A stretch of DNA of 64,000 nucleotides, from assembly GCA_945860915.1 (NCBI GenBank), contig CAMARR010000001.1:186001-250000 (forward strand). The letters are read 5' to 3'. The DNA comes from Candidatus Kuenenia stuttgartensis. GTDB taxonomy: Bacteria; Planctomycetota; GCA-002687715; CAIWVZ01. Position numbers and translations under genes: made by a program. The notes below the pieces were generated by a model that saw only the letters and a program-made list of their open reading frames with translations, searched no databases and was not told the origin of the DNA. Of this stretch, positions 45,744 to 53,955 are shown piece by piece (the stretch's first letter is position 1; every line of letters begins with the position of its first letter).

Positions 45744-46510
45744 ATTAAGTCGCGTCGCGACATCTGTGTCAGGAAAAGCAACACGAAGACTGCGCCGACA
45801 AGTGGAATGGCCAAGCGCGCTTCGGATTGAGTGATCGCAACGAATGAGTCCACGGCTGTCTGCTGTAACGAATTGCGTGTCGTGAACGAGGGGTCCAGCA
45901 GCGCTTCGAGATACGCAGAGGGGCCCAACTTGCGCAGGACTCCAGGCAAACTTGCGAAAAGAAGATCCAAAACACCGTAGGCTACGATTCCGATGACGGT
46001 CGGGAATTTGAGAAATGCTCCGAGGAGCGAGTGGAATGGCACGTAGAGAATAAGTCCGAACAATGACACCCGCAGAAGCCCCCACAAAAGTGAGAGGTCC
46101 GATGCGACATCCGCCGCAAGCCCGGCTCGCCAACCCGCCCATGTGCCTGCCGCCGCCACAAAAAGCGCAAATGCACTGACAGCGAACGCACCCAACATCG
46201 ATCCGATTGCATACGCCTTCCGACCAACGGGCGTCGACAGAATGAAAACGACGGTGCGATCATCGATGGCGTCACGAATGACGTTGCTCGACATCAGCAA
46301 CGAGATGATGGGCACGAGGAACGCCACGAATAGCTCAGGTGTGACCTGAACGAATCCTGTACTGGCGCGGGGCGGCGCAAAAGTCCTGGCGAGAATGCCA
46401 AAAATGGCGGGCACCATGGACAGCAGGAATAAGAGAAAAACACGTCTACGACCGAGGAGATGTCGAATGGTGAATCCGGCCACGATGAGACTACCTCGGA
46501 CAGGGCTCAT
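45740..46510 (-). CDS. ABC-2 type permease
   Basis: The 256-residue protein has about six membrane helices and a cytoplasmic loop, DAIDDRTVVFILSTPVGRKAY, typical of NosY-like ABC-2 permeases. It is the last gene of the leftward operon and overlaps the ATPase gene by four bases, so it probably pairs with it. Confidence 0.85.
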   Translation of the reverse strand: MSPVRGSLIVAGFTIRHLLGRRRVFLLFLLSMVPAIFGILARTFAPPRASTGFVQVTPELFVAFLVPIISLLMSSNVIRDAIDDRTVVFILSTPVGRKAYAIGSMLGAFAVSAFALFVAAAGTWAGWRAGLAADVASDLSLLWGLLRVSLFGLILYVPFHSLLGAFLKFPTVIGIVAYGVLDLLFASLPGVLRKLGPSAYLEALLDPSFTTRNSLQQTAVDSFVAITQSEARLAIPLVGAVFVLLFLTQMSRRDLI

Positions 46511-47427
46511 TTTACCAACCTCTTGAACAAAGCCTCAAGATTGTCATCGGGAGCAGAGATCGACTCGACACACGCATTCATTTCGTTGCAAACGGAGACC
46601 GCGTCCCGCATCAGGTTCGTTGCACTGTCGGACGCAATTCTGACCGCGCCCTCGGGCGTGACTTCAACGCTTCGTACGTGTGGCGCCTTAAGAATCATCG
46701 CGCCGAAATCACGAGGGCGATCGAGTCGCAATTCTAGCGTGAAGGCTGCATCAGACAGGCAGGATCTCAAGTGGGCAACAGAACCCTCGGCGAGAATCAT
46801 CCCCTTGTGAATCATGACGACATGCGAAGCCGCTGCTTCAACCTCGTGCAGAATATGACTTGAGAACAAGACCGACCGGCCGGCGGACGCCCATGACCGC
46901 ATGAGATCCAGAACGGCCCGCCGTGCCACGGGGTCAAGTCCCGTCATGGGTTCATCCAACACCAACAGCTTCGGCTCGTGCACCATCGCGGCGGCTAATC
47001 GAGTCCGTTGACGTTGTCCCTTCGAGAGACCTTCGCACGATCGATCTGCGTAGACATCGACGCCGGCCAGCGCGAGGGCTCGGTCGGCGCGGCCGATTGC
47101 TTCTGCACCCTTAAATCCATGAAGTCTTGAAACAAGCCTCACCGTTTCACGCGGCGTGAGGTCGTCATGCAGGGCGTCGTCTTCTGAGCAATAGCCCACA
47201 TCGCGAAACACTGAAGCCTCTCGCACCGGATCCTTCCCGTACACCGAGACGCGGCCCGATGACGGCACAATCTGCCCCGTCAGGAGCCGAAGGAACGTCG
47301 ACTTTCCGGCGCCGTTTGGACCGAGAAGGCCGACGATGCCATGAGGAACATCAATCGAAACGTTGGCAAGTCCGAGCACCGTCCCGTACCACCGCGACAC
47401 TCCGGAGAATGTAACCGTCCCGCTCAT
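46507..47427 (-). CDS. ABC transporter ATP-binding protein
   Basis: The 306-residue ATPase has Walker A GPNGAGKST, a signature in GLSKGQRQRT, Walker B LLVLDEPMTGLDP and the switch His in SSHILHE. A C-terminal 80-residue regulatory tail is present. ATG 47427 is chosen since it overlaps the preceding permease stop as ATGA; a longer frame from 47490 lies within that gene. It probably powers the permease at 45740 and belongs to a four-gene operon with a second ATPase/permease pair. Confidence 0.92.
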   Translation of the reverse strand: MSGTVTFSGVSRWYGTVLGLANVSIDVPHGIVGLLGPNGAGKSTFLRLLTGQIVPSSGRVSVYGKDPVREASVFRDVGYCSEDDALHDDLTPRETVRLVSRLHGFKGAEAIGRADRALALAGVDVYADRSCEGLSKGQRQRTRLAAAMVHEPKLLVLDEPMTGLDPVARRAVLDLMRSWASAGRSVLFSSHILHEVEAAASHVVMIHKGMILAEGSVAHLRSCLSDAAFTLELRLDRPRDFGAMILKAPHVRSVEVTPEGAVRIASDSATNLMRDAVSVCNEMNACVESISAPDDNLEALFKRLVK

Positions 47428-48320
47428 GCGAGAATCCCCCGTCGCAGCCGTCGATAGAGCGCGAATCCTGCCAATCCGAAGTAAACACAAAGAGCAGCCA
47501 TAGCAGCAAATGGGTCTTCAGCTCCGTCCGGAACCGAGTTGGGCAATCCGATAATCCACGCAGCCACGGTAAGCACGTCGTGCCTGAAACTGATGTAGGC
47601 AAACTCTGGTGTGTCCGTCGCGAGAGAAAGAACGTTCCCCGCAAGAAAGGTGAAAAACGTAAGGGTAAACCAAGCAATCACTGCAAATCGGGCGCTTTTC
47701 CCAATGGAAGAGACACCGACGGCCAACGCGGCAAAGGCGAAAACGACCCATAGAGCGGCAAGAAGCGTATAGAGGCCTAGCGGTTTCGCGTGTTGAAAAC
47801 ATCCAGGCAACAGAGCCCACGCGGATACGATGACAAGAGTTAGCGGCAATACTTCGACGATGAAAAGCCCTCGCATGATGGTCAGGAGTTTGCCCAAGGC
47901 ATACGTAAGCGGCGAAATTGGCCTCGATAGATACATGTCAAGGGCATGCTTCGAGACATCCTCCGAGACAATCGGTGCGCCTTTGAAGGCGGCGAGGAAG
48001 GTGACGAACCAAAGCTGTAGGTCCAACAAGAAACGAATGGCCGGCGCCGCACCGACGGTCCACCCGTCGTTGTCAGTTGAGGTGATTTGGGCAAGCTGAC
48101 GGGCGAGGTTATTGCCAACGCCATCCGCCATTTCCTGCGATAGATACATGATAAAGATGATGATCGCCGCCGGGAAAAAGGACGGAACTGTGATCATCCA
48201 CGCAAGCTTCGACCTGTAGGCAAGGCGAAACCCATACGAGGAAATGGCCCACGCCTGATTTCGTGGTTTTCCTTGGGGCCGTTCAGCCATGCGCTTGTAG
48301 ACCAGTTCATGGACTGGCAT
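47424..48320 (-). CDS. ABC-2 type permease
   Basis: The 298-residue protein has about six membrane helices with a cytoplasmic loop of the form EDVSKHALDMYLSRPISPLTYALGK. ATG 48320 is preferred because GGAGG precedes it by five bases; ATG 48332 is four codons earlier and its codons form that GGAGG. It overlaps the ATPase genes at both ends and probably pairs with the ATPase at 48307. Confidence 0.87.
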   Translation of the reverse strand: MPVHELVYKRMAERPQGKPRNQAWAISSYGFRLAYRSKLAWMITVPSFFPAAIIIFIMYLSQEMADGVGNNLARQLAQITSTDNDGWTVGAAPAIRFLLDLQLWFVTFLAAFKGAPIVSEDVSKHALDMYLSRPISPLTYALGKLLTIMRGLFIVEVLPLTLVIVSAWALLPGCFQHAKPLGLYTLLAALWVVFAFAALAVGVSSIGKSARFAVIAWFTLTFFTFLAGNVLSLATDTPEFAYISFRHDVLTVAAWIIGLPNSVPDGAEDPFAAMAALCVYFGLAGFALYRRLRRGILA

Positions 48321-49257
48321 GACTACCTCCATTGCCCTGCGCTGCGGTGCCTACTGCTTCAAGGAATACTTCCTCGAGCGATCGGTCTGCGGCTTCGAGC
48401 CTGCGGATCCCGGTCCGAGTAAGCGCCGCAGCTGAGATGATCACAGCGTTTGTTGCGCCTTCGGGGATCGTCACGATCAAAAGTCCGTTGAGTGCGTCGA
48501 CGCGAGCCGTAACTCCGTGAGCAGCGAGAGCATCCAAGAATGGAGCCGGGGGGCCGTCAATTTCGACACGTCGCAGCGAGTCAGCCCCCTTCTTGAGATT
48601 GATAACCGAGTCATGTCTCAACGCGCGACCTTGTCCGACGACCAGAACATCGCGGCAGGTTGCCTCGACGTCGGGAAGCAAGTGTGTTGAAAGCAACACG
48701 GAGACGCCCTCCGAAGCCACGCGGGTCACCAGACTCAGAAACTCAGACCGACCGCTTGGGTCGAGTCCGTTTGTTGGTTCGTCGAGGACAAGAACATCCG
48801 GGTCGTGGGCTAGTGCGGCCGCCAGCTTGACCCGCTGGCGCAAGCCGGTGGAGAAACCATCGACGGCGCGATAGCGAACTTCTCCGAGTCCACAGTAGGT
48901 CAACGTCTCGTGGGCCCTTCGAAATGCCAAGTCGTTCGGCAACCCAGCGAGTTCCCCGCACATTGCGACCGTGTCGAGGGCCGTAAGCCCAGGGATGTGG
49001 CAATCACGTTCGGGCATGAATCCCACACGACGACGCACAATGGGCCCCGTCGTCGCATCGACACCCAACGTAGTGATTCGTCCGGAAGTCGGAGGCAAGA
49101 GTCCAAGCAACGCTTTGAGGAACGTTGATTTCCCAGCGCCATTCGGGCCGAGGATACCAGTAGTCCCACGCGGGATTCGACACGAGAATCCGTCGAGGGC
49201 CATCGTAGTACCGAACTGAATCACCACATCCGTGGCTTCGACAACCAAGTCCGACAT
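48307..49257 (-). CDS. ABC transporter ATP-binding protein
   Basis: The 316-residue ATPase carries Walker A GPNGAGKST, GFSTGLRQRVKLA as signature region, Walker B VLVLDEPTNGLDP and switch His in STHLLPD. It is the first gene of the operon. No ribosome-binding site is seen, and a TATTAT box ends only eight bases before the ATG, so the message may be leaderless. Substrate unknown; multidrug, copper (NosF-like) or lipid export are all possible. Confidence 0.92.
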   Translation of the reverse strand: MSDLVVEATDVVIQFGTTMALDGFSCRIPRGTTGILGPNGAGKSTFLKALLGLLPPTSGRITTLGVDATTGPIVRRRVGFMPERDCHIPGLTALDTVAMCGELAGLPNDLAFRRAHETLTYCGLGEVRYRAVDGFSTGLRQRVKLAAALAHDPDVLVLDEPTNGLDPSGRSEFLSLVTRVASEGVSVLLSTHLLPDVEATCRDVLVVGQGRALRHDSVINLKKGADSLRRVEIDGPPAPFLDALAAHGVTARVDALNGLLIVTIPEGATNAVIISAAALTRTGIRRLEAADRSLEEVFLEAVGTAAQGNGGSHASP

Positions 49258-49264
49258 GATCGGG

Positions 49265-49270
49265 ATAATA
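49265..49270 (-). promoter_or_regulatory. Candidate -10 box (TATTAT) of the second ABC operon
   Basis: On the reverse strand TATTAT ends at 49265 and the ATG begins at 49257, so a start seven bases downstream would fall at the A of the ATG. No clear -35 box was found. The same AT-rich patch could serve the divergent glycosyltransferase. Confidence 0.35.
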
Positions 49271-49322
49271 ACAGGGCGCGCAATCGCTTGCGTCCCCGGT
49301 GAGCGCGGTCAAACATGTCGCC

Positions 49323-50042
49323 ATGTTCGCTCCCTCGACAACTGTCGTGATTCCATGCTTCAACGAGGCTCCAGGGATCGGCGACCTCATTGACGAGGTC
49401 CTTAGCTCGATCCCGCAAGCAAGCATCGTCATCATTGACGACAACTCACCCGATGGAACGGCCGAGGTAGCAGCCTCGCGGGGATCGCGGGTGACGGTCA
49501 TCCGACGCGAGGGACGATTAGGACTCGCCTCGGCCATTCACGCTGGCCTGAAGGCCGCATCGACAGAAGTGGTCATCGTCATGGACGGAGACGGATCCCA
49601 CGAGCCGAAGGACGCTCTCCGACTCATCGATACCCTTCGCGATGCGGATCTAGCGGTTGGGTCACGCTGGATGAAAGGCGGTACGGCTCCCGGCCTGACG
49701 ATGCCGCGTACGGCTTGGTCACGTGGCGCCAACTCGCTAGTCGATCTGGTGCTGGGCTATCACATCAACGACTGGACGGCCGGGTTCTTCGCCATCCGCG
49801 GGGCTGCGATCCCGAGGTTAACGAAGACACCCCCTCAAGCTCGGGGCTGGGCGGGATCACTTGAAATCAAGTTTCGTGCCCTATGCTTAGGCCTGACTCT
49901 CGTTGAGATTCCGGTCACCTTTGGTCGTCGGCGACATGGGACGTCGAAACTCAGAATTCGAGATATGGTTGAGTCTCTAGTTGACCTATTCGCCATCCTG
50001 CGCAATCGCTCCGACGTTACCGAGCACGACGACGGCGCATGA
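49323..50042 (+). CDS. Polyprenol-phosphate mannose synthase-like GT2 glycosyltransferase
   Basis: The 239-residue protein is a compact GT2 enzyme like dolichyl-phosphate mannose synthase without membrane helices. Motifs include VVIPCFNEAPGI, IIDDNSPDGTAE, the metal-binding VMDGDGSHEP and the C-terminal FGRRRHGTSKL basic motif. It probably charges a polyprenyl-phosphate lipid with mannose or glucose for envelope glycosylation. ATG 49323 is taken as start; GTG 49299 is in frame eight codons earlier. Neither has a clear ribosome-binding site. Its 3' end overlaps the convergent PepSY gene by 26 bases. Confidence 0.87.
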   Translation: MFAPSTTVVIPCFNEAPGIGDLIDEVLSSIPQASIVIIDDNSPDGTAEVAASRGSRVTVIRREGRLGLASAIHAGLKAASTEVVIVMDGDGSHEPKDALRLIDTLRDADLAVGSRWMKGGTAPGLTMPRTAWSRGANSLVDLVLGYHINDWTAGFFAIRGAAIPRLTKTPPQARGWAGSLEIKFRALCLGLTLVEIPVTFGRRRHGTSKLRIRDMVESLVDLFAILRNRSDVTEHDDGA

Positions 50043-50526
50043 TCCACGGAAGCAACAAGAGTCGGATCCCAGACGCCCAAAGCAGAAAAACCAATACGCC
50101 AACTGGAAGAAACAAGCCGAGCTTGGTCCAATTCCCGGCGAAGAATGATCCATCATGGATCGACTCAAGAAAATCCGAACGTCGAACGGCAACTTGAAGA
50201 ATCCTACCGGTCCCGAGGTCGAGCTGAGCTTCTCGGTCCTCCGTCAGCTTGAACTTCACGATTCCCGTGGAAGGTCGGATCTCACAGCGTGCGATATCTG
50301 ACCAACCTGTCACGCGTAGTTCTGGATTGGCCTTCAATTCGGCGAGCATGACGTCGAGTCCCACCATCGGCGTATTTGAAGTCCCGGTTAGCTCTTTAGG
50401 CTGTACCCAAGCCCATTGCTTCTTCACCTGCAGCAGCACTCCAGTCACAATGATGAAAAGAAACGGAATGGCGACAATCACGGCAATCCGCGAGTGCCAT
50501 CGACGATTTTTTGAATCAAAATTCAT
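50017..50526 (-). CDS. PepSY-associated membrane protein
   Basis: The 169-residue protein has an N-terminal RRWHSRIAVIVAIPFLFIIVTGVLL helix and a C-terminal membrane helix before an Arg-rich end. The middle is a small extracytoplasmic domain with DLGTGRIL and SIHDGSFF. This fits the PepSY-TM helix family, often linked to iron uptake or reductase proteins. The start directly abuts the methyltransferase stop (TGAATG), so they are co-transcribed. Confidence 0.8.
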   Translation of the reverse strand: MNFDSKNRRWHSRIAVIVAIPFLFIIVTGVLLQVKKQWAWVQPKELTGTSNTPMVGLDVMLAELKANPELRVTGWSDIARCEIRPSTGIVKFKLTEDREAQLDLGTGRILQVAVRRSDFLESIHDGSFFAGNWTKLGLFLPVGVLVFLLWASGIRLLLLPWIMRRRRAR

Positions 50527-51339
50527 TCAGGACCCACTCGTCTTGGGCTTCTTCCAAACCACCTGCAAATGATGAGCACGGCCAAGTCCATATGCCGTGT
50601 TTCCGAGCTTGGCTTCCAGTTCAATCAGCTTTCGTCGGCGTTCTCGATCAGTGAGCCATGGATGATTGTCACGAAGATGAAAAACCGTTTTGCCGATGAC
50701 ATCAACCGTGTCTAGTCCCGCTGCGTCTCCGATCTTGCGGAGTTCGTCCGGTAGGAAGGCGTGAATCGGAAATCGCTCGTCCTTCTTGTCGGCAAGCCAG
50801 TCCGAATCTCCGGTCCTTAAGAATGACTCGAGTCCCTCGAGATCGTCGCGCGAGAAGAAGGGGTCTACCCCGCCGAATCGGCTGTCCACACTACAAATCG
50901 CCGTTCCGCCTGGAAGAAGCACCCGCGCAATATTCTTCATGGCGCGTCTTACGTCGGAAACGAATGACAATGGGTCTCCCTGCGCCGTAAGAAACGAATA
51001 AGAACCTGACTCGTGGCCCTCAAGATGCTCCAAGTCAGACTTCAAGTATGTGGCAGGTCGGCCGGGGAACTCTGTCAGATTCAGTCGCTCGGCACGATCG
51101 AGCATGCCTTGCGAAAGATCGCTGAAGACAACGCGATACCCAGACTCCATCAACTTGCGACCATAGAGCCCAGTGCCACAGCCCGCATCCAAAACGGGTT
51201 TGCCTAAATCCGACGGTAGGAATCTCTTGATGTGACGCCAGCCCACTTCTAGGTAGTAGGCCCAATACGCGTCCTTGGCGTAGATGTCGTCGTAGCGCGG
51301 TGCGACGCGATCGTGGTATCTCTCGTTGGGGCCCTTCAT
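50527..51339 (-). CDS. SAM-dependent methyltransferase
   Basis: The 270-residue class I methyltransferase has motif I VLDAGCGTGLYG, motif II-like FSDLSQGMLDRAE and a following SVDSRFGG segment. It resembles the small-molecule or quinone type rather than a nucleic-acid methylase. Substrate unknown. It forms a two-gene unit with the PepSY protein. Confidence 0.85.
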   Translation of the reverse strand: MKGPNERYHDRVAPRYDDIYAKDAYWAYYLEVGWRHIKRFLPSDLGKPVLDAGCGTGLYGRKLMESGYRVVFSDLSQGMLDRAERLNLTEFPGRPATYLKSDLEHLEGHESGSYSFLTAQGDPLSFVSDVRRAMKNIARVLLPGGTAICSVDSRFGGVDPFFSRDDLEGLESFLRTGDSDWLADKKDERFPIHAFLPDELRKIGDAAGLDTVDVIGKTVFHLRDNHPWLTDRERRRKLIELEAKLGNTAYGLGRAHHLQVVWKKPKTSGS

Positions 51340-51370
51340 GCGGCGACGAGATTACCGCACGGGGCGAGGG

Positions 51371-52129
51371 TCAGCGGACTTTGGGAACAGGAAACGACTG
51401 CGCGAGATCTGCCAGATGCTGTTCGCACGCCGCACGCTGGGCCAACGGCGCCGAGTATCCCATTCCTAACGCGCGTCCGTCGGGCAGGACTGCGAAGGCA
51501 ACCGCGACCACGCCGTCACCGTGGGAGGTGGAAGTCTCAACGCGCCTAAGTGCAACGTCACGACCCATGACACGGATTGTCCCCATGGGCCCAGCGCGAG
51601 ACGGACACTCCGAAGCGGTCAACCGCCCTATGAGTAGCGATTCGAGGCGCTCGGTGACAGACTGCGCTCCCTCGATCGGGATACTTGAACGATCTTGGAT
51701 GAACAGAAATAGCGCCGGATCGACACCCGCTCGGGCCGTGAGCGATGAAGGAGGCGATATGCGCCATGCCACCGCTCCTTCGCCGACTTCCACATGATGT
51801 GCGCGCCATTTCCTCGGGGCCAATAGCGTCTGCCCGGAGGAGGTTGACAGGGAATCGCAGCGCTCAGCAAGGCCCTTGAGCACCGCCATGGGGTCATCGC
51901 CCTTTGGAAATTGGGCGAGGAAGGACGGTGACGCCCCGGCCAATGAGAGTTCATCGAGGGCATCGAGCGACACCGGAGAGAATCCGCCAAGGCGCACCCC
52001 GACGGCCGTGATATCGGATTCGGGGACTCCGATCTCTAGAAGCTTGATCGCCTCGTCCGCCGTAAGTGGCCGCCGCTGTCCCAAAACGGGACAGACCAAC
52101 AGCAAGGCGATTAACACGCAACGACGCAT
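51371..52129 (-). CDS. Secreted protein, function unknown
   Basis: The 252-residue product has a signal peptide (RRCVLIALLLVCPVLGQ). The following region, TADEAIKLLEIGVPESDITAVGVRLGGF and LAGASPSFLAQF, resembles helical repeats found in planctomycete and other exported proteins that sense or tether small ligands. The rest has no recognised motif. ATG 52129 is used; ATG 52144 and 52153 are in frame upstream. The gene is divergent from the BtpA-like gene. Confidence 0.6.
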   Translation of the reverse strand: MRRCVLIALLLVCPVLGQRRPLTADEAIKLLEIGVPESDITAVGVRLGGFSPVSLDALDELSLAGASPSFLAQFPKGDDPMAVLKGLAERCDSLSTSSGQTLLAPRKWRAHHVEVGEGAVAWRISPPSSLTARAGVDPALFLFIQDRSSIPIEGAQSVTERLESLLIGRLTASECPSRAGPMGTIRVMGRDVALRRVETSTSHGDGVVAVAFAVLPDGRALGMGYSAPLAQRAACEQHLADLAQSFPVPKVR

Positions 52130-52224
52130 CAGGAGAATCCCCATAGATTGCATTCTCGGAATGTCATCTCTTCGCTTGAATCAACCGATTGGCTTCCCGC
52201 CCGATGAAAGGCTACTTTCGGGGC

Positions 52225-53037
52225 ATGATTCGTCTCGAAAGACCCATGCCTATCGTGGGAATGATCCACCTCCTTCCCCTTCCGGGCGCTCCCAACGGGG
52301 GCGCGTCCTTTCAACAAGTTCTTGCACGAGCGCGGCACGAAGCCGTGATCTACCGTCGCACGGGGATCGACGCTCTCATGATTGAGAATCATGGTGACAT
52401 CCCGTTCGCAAAGGACACGTCTTCACCTCACGTCGCGGCGGTCATGGGCACGATCGCATTCGCATTGTCGGAGGAATTTCGATGCCCAATCGGAATCAAC
52501 ATTCTCCGGAACGACGCAATTGCGGCGCTTGGAGCATCGGTCCCCGCGTCGGCGTCCTTCGTCCGCGTCAATGTGCTGTCAGGCGTTACAGCGACTGATC
52601 AGGGATTGATTGAAGGCCGAGGAGACGCTGTCATCGCCTACCGTCGTTTGCTCGGTCTCAAGACTGAGATCTGGGCAGACGCGCATGTTAAGTATGGAAC
52701 TCCACTGTATTCGCCGGGGCTGGCGACGATTGTCGAGTCACTAGCCCACCGAGGCGGAGCGGATCGGATCCTCATCACCGGCACGACCACGGGCCGTGCG
52801 CCAGACGCCGAAACAGTTGCGCTCGCGAAGGCGGCGGCAGGAGTGGTTCCTGTCCTGATCGCAAGCGGTCTCAACTGCGACAATGTCAACAGCCTCCTTC
52901 CCCTTTGCGATGGTGCCATCGTCGGTTCCGCATTTCGGCACGAAAGCAAGGTGGAAAACGAGATTGAGCCCGCCCTCGTGACGGACTTCATGCACCAGGT
53001 TCGCGCCGTCCGGCGCGACAAGCGCGTGGCCGTCTGA
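52225..53037 (+). CDS. BtpA/SgcQ-family TIM-barrel protein
   Basis: The 270-residue protein carries the BtpA signature set: VGMIHLLPLPGAP, DALMIENHGDIPF, GINILRNDA and ADAHVKYG. Its barrel end has ITGTTTGRAPD and GAIVGSAFR. BtpA was named for photosystem I assembly in cyanobacteria, but most homologues are in non-photosynthetic bacteria and are thought to be sugar- or phosphosugar-related enzymes. Function unresolved. ATG 52225 places the conserved MIRLERPMPIVG at the start; an in-frame start at 52189 is possible. Confidence 0.85.
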   Translation: MIRLERPMPIVGMIHLLPLPGAPNGGASFQQVLARARHEAVIYRRTGIDALMIENHGDIPFAKDTSSPHVAAVMGTIAFALSEEFRCPIGINILRNDAIAALGASVPASASFVRVNVLSGVTATDQGLIEGRGDAVIAYRRLLGLKTEIWADAHVKYGTPLYSPGLATIVESLAHRGGADRILITGTTTGRAPDAETVALAKAAAGVVPVLIASGLNCDNVNSLLPLCDGAIVGSAFRHESKVENEIEPALVTDFMHQVRAVRRDKRVAV

Positions 53038-53075
53038 ACAATTCCAACACCCCGACCGGCTAACATGGCTTTCCT

Positions 53076-53705
53076 ATGACGACTCCTGCCGACACCTTCA
53101 ACGAGCACGCATACGACCTTCAAATGTACGTCCATGACGTCACTTCGATTTTTGATCGCAGGCTCTCGCTTGAGGAAAACGTACGCCTCGTTGCGCAATG
53201 CAAGCGTCGACTCGTCACGAGCGGTGCGCCTATTCCCGCTGCTCTTGCCAGTCAACATCCAACGGCCCCGTACACCCGCAACCTCGCGCACGTCGATCCT
53301 GAGCAACGCTTTGTTGTGATCGTTCTTGTGTGGGGTGGCTTCCAAGAGACGACGGTTCATGATCATCTGAACTGGTGCGTCGTCGGTGTTCATACGGGCA
53401 CAGCGCATGTCACGGATTTTGATCGGATCGACGACGAGTCGATTGCAGGCAGGGCCGAACTCGTCATCAGAGGTTCTGCCATGGCCGCAGCGGGCGCAAC
53501 CATGGCGCTGCTCCCGCCATCGCGTTCAAACATTCACAAGATGACAAACGCGACTAGATCACAGATGATTTCGATTCACACCTACGGTGACCCGGGCACC
53601 AAAGCCAGCGTTTTTAATCCACGCAGCGGGACGAATGAGGTCATCGAAATGCAATTCCACAATCTGTCACCCAACGAAGATCCGAAGTCACGTCGGTTCA
53701 ACTAG
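53076..53705 (+). CDS. Cysteine dioxygenase-like cupin
   Basis: The 209-residue protein fits the cysteine dioxygenase superfamily. Iron ligands look intact: H-x-H in TVHDHLNWC and the third His in SNIHKMTN. The enzymes oxidise thiol compounds such as cysteine or 3-mercaptopropionate to sulphinates. The gene follows btpA-like by 38 bases and ends 16 bases from iscX on the other strand. If it acts on cysteine, it would compete with IscS for the same substrate. Confidence 0.85.
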   Translation: MTTPADTFNEHAYDLQMYVHDVTSIFDRRLSLEENVRLVAQCKRRLVTSGAPIPAALASQHPTAPYTRNLAHVDPEQRFVVIVLVWGGFQETTVHDHLNWCVVGVHTGTAHVTDFDRIDDESIAGRAELVIRGSAMAAAGATMALLPPSRSNIHKMTNATRSQMISIHTYGDPGTKASVFNPRSGTNEVIEMQFHNLSPNEDPKSRRFN

Positions 53706-53721
53706 AACGAAGAGCGATCGC

Positions 53722-53934
53722 TCACGCGTCGTTATATTCTTCCAACCACGCCATTTGAATGGACTCGAGAATCCCCTCATTGGATGCTTTGGGCTCGCCA
53801 CTGAACCCCGGAAGCGCGAGTACCATCGCGTGTAATTCGGTAAACCGAACGACCAGAGGATTAACCCCCGGGTGCTGCTCGCAAAGCAAGATGCCGATGT
53901 CTTCGCTATCTCTCCACCCCAACGTCCGAGCCAT
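53722..53934 (-). CDS. iscX: Iron-sulphur cluster assembly protein IscX
   Basis: The 70-residue protein matches IscX (YfhJ) along its whole length: LGWRDSEDIG near the start, VRFTELH in the centre and PKASNEGILESIQMAWLEE at the end, all characteristic. IscX binds iron and IscS and tunes the rate of cluster assembly. It is the last gene of the isc operon, 21 bases after hscA, with no fdx between. Confidence 0.92.
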   Translation of the reverse strand: MARTLGWRDSEDIGILLCEQHPGVNPLVVRFTELHAMVLALPGFSGEPKASNEGILESIQMAWLEEYNDA

Positions 53935-53955
53935 ACAATCTCCGTTCGTGAGGAG

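Noticed and set aside
52151-52163. CATTC-TCG-GAATG dyad upstream of the secreted protein gene
   Set aside because: Arms of five bases are expected by chance in a window of this size, and no second copy or promoter context supports an operator.
53712-53723. Perfect palindrome GAGCGATCGCTC between the cysteine dioxygenase and iscX genes
   Set aside because: It has no loop and no T-run, so it cannot be a normal terminator; a chance palindrome around GATC is likely.
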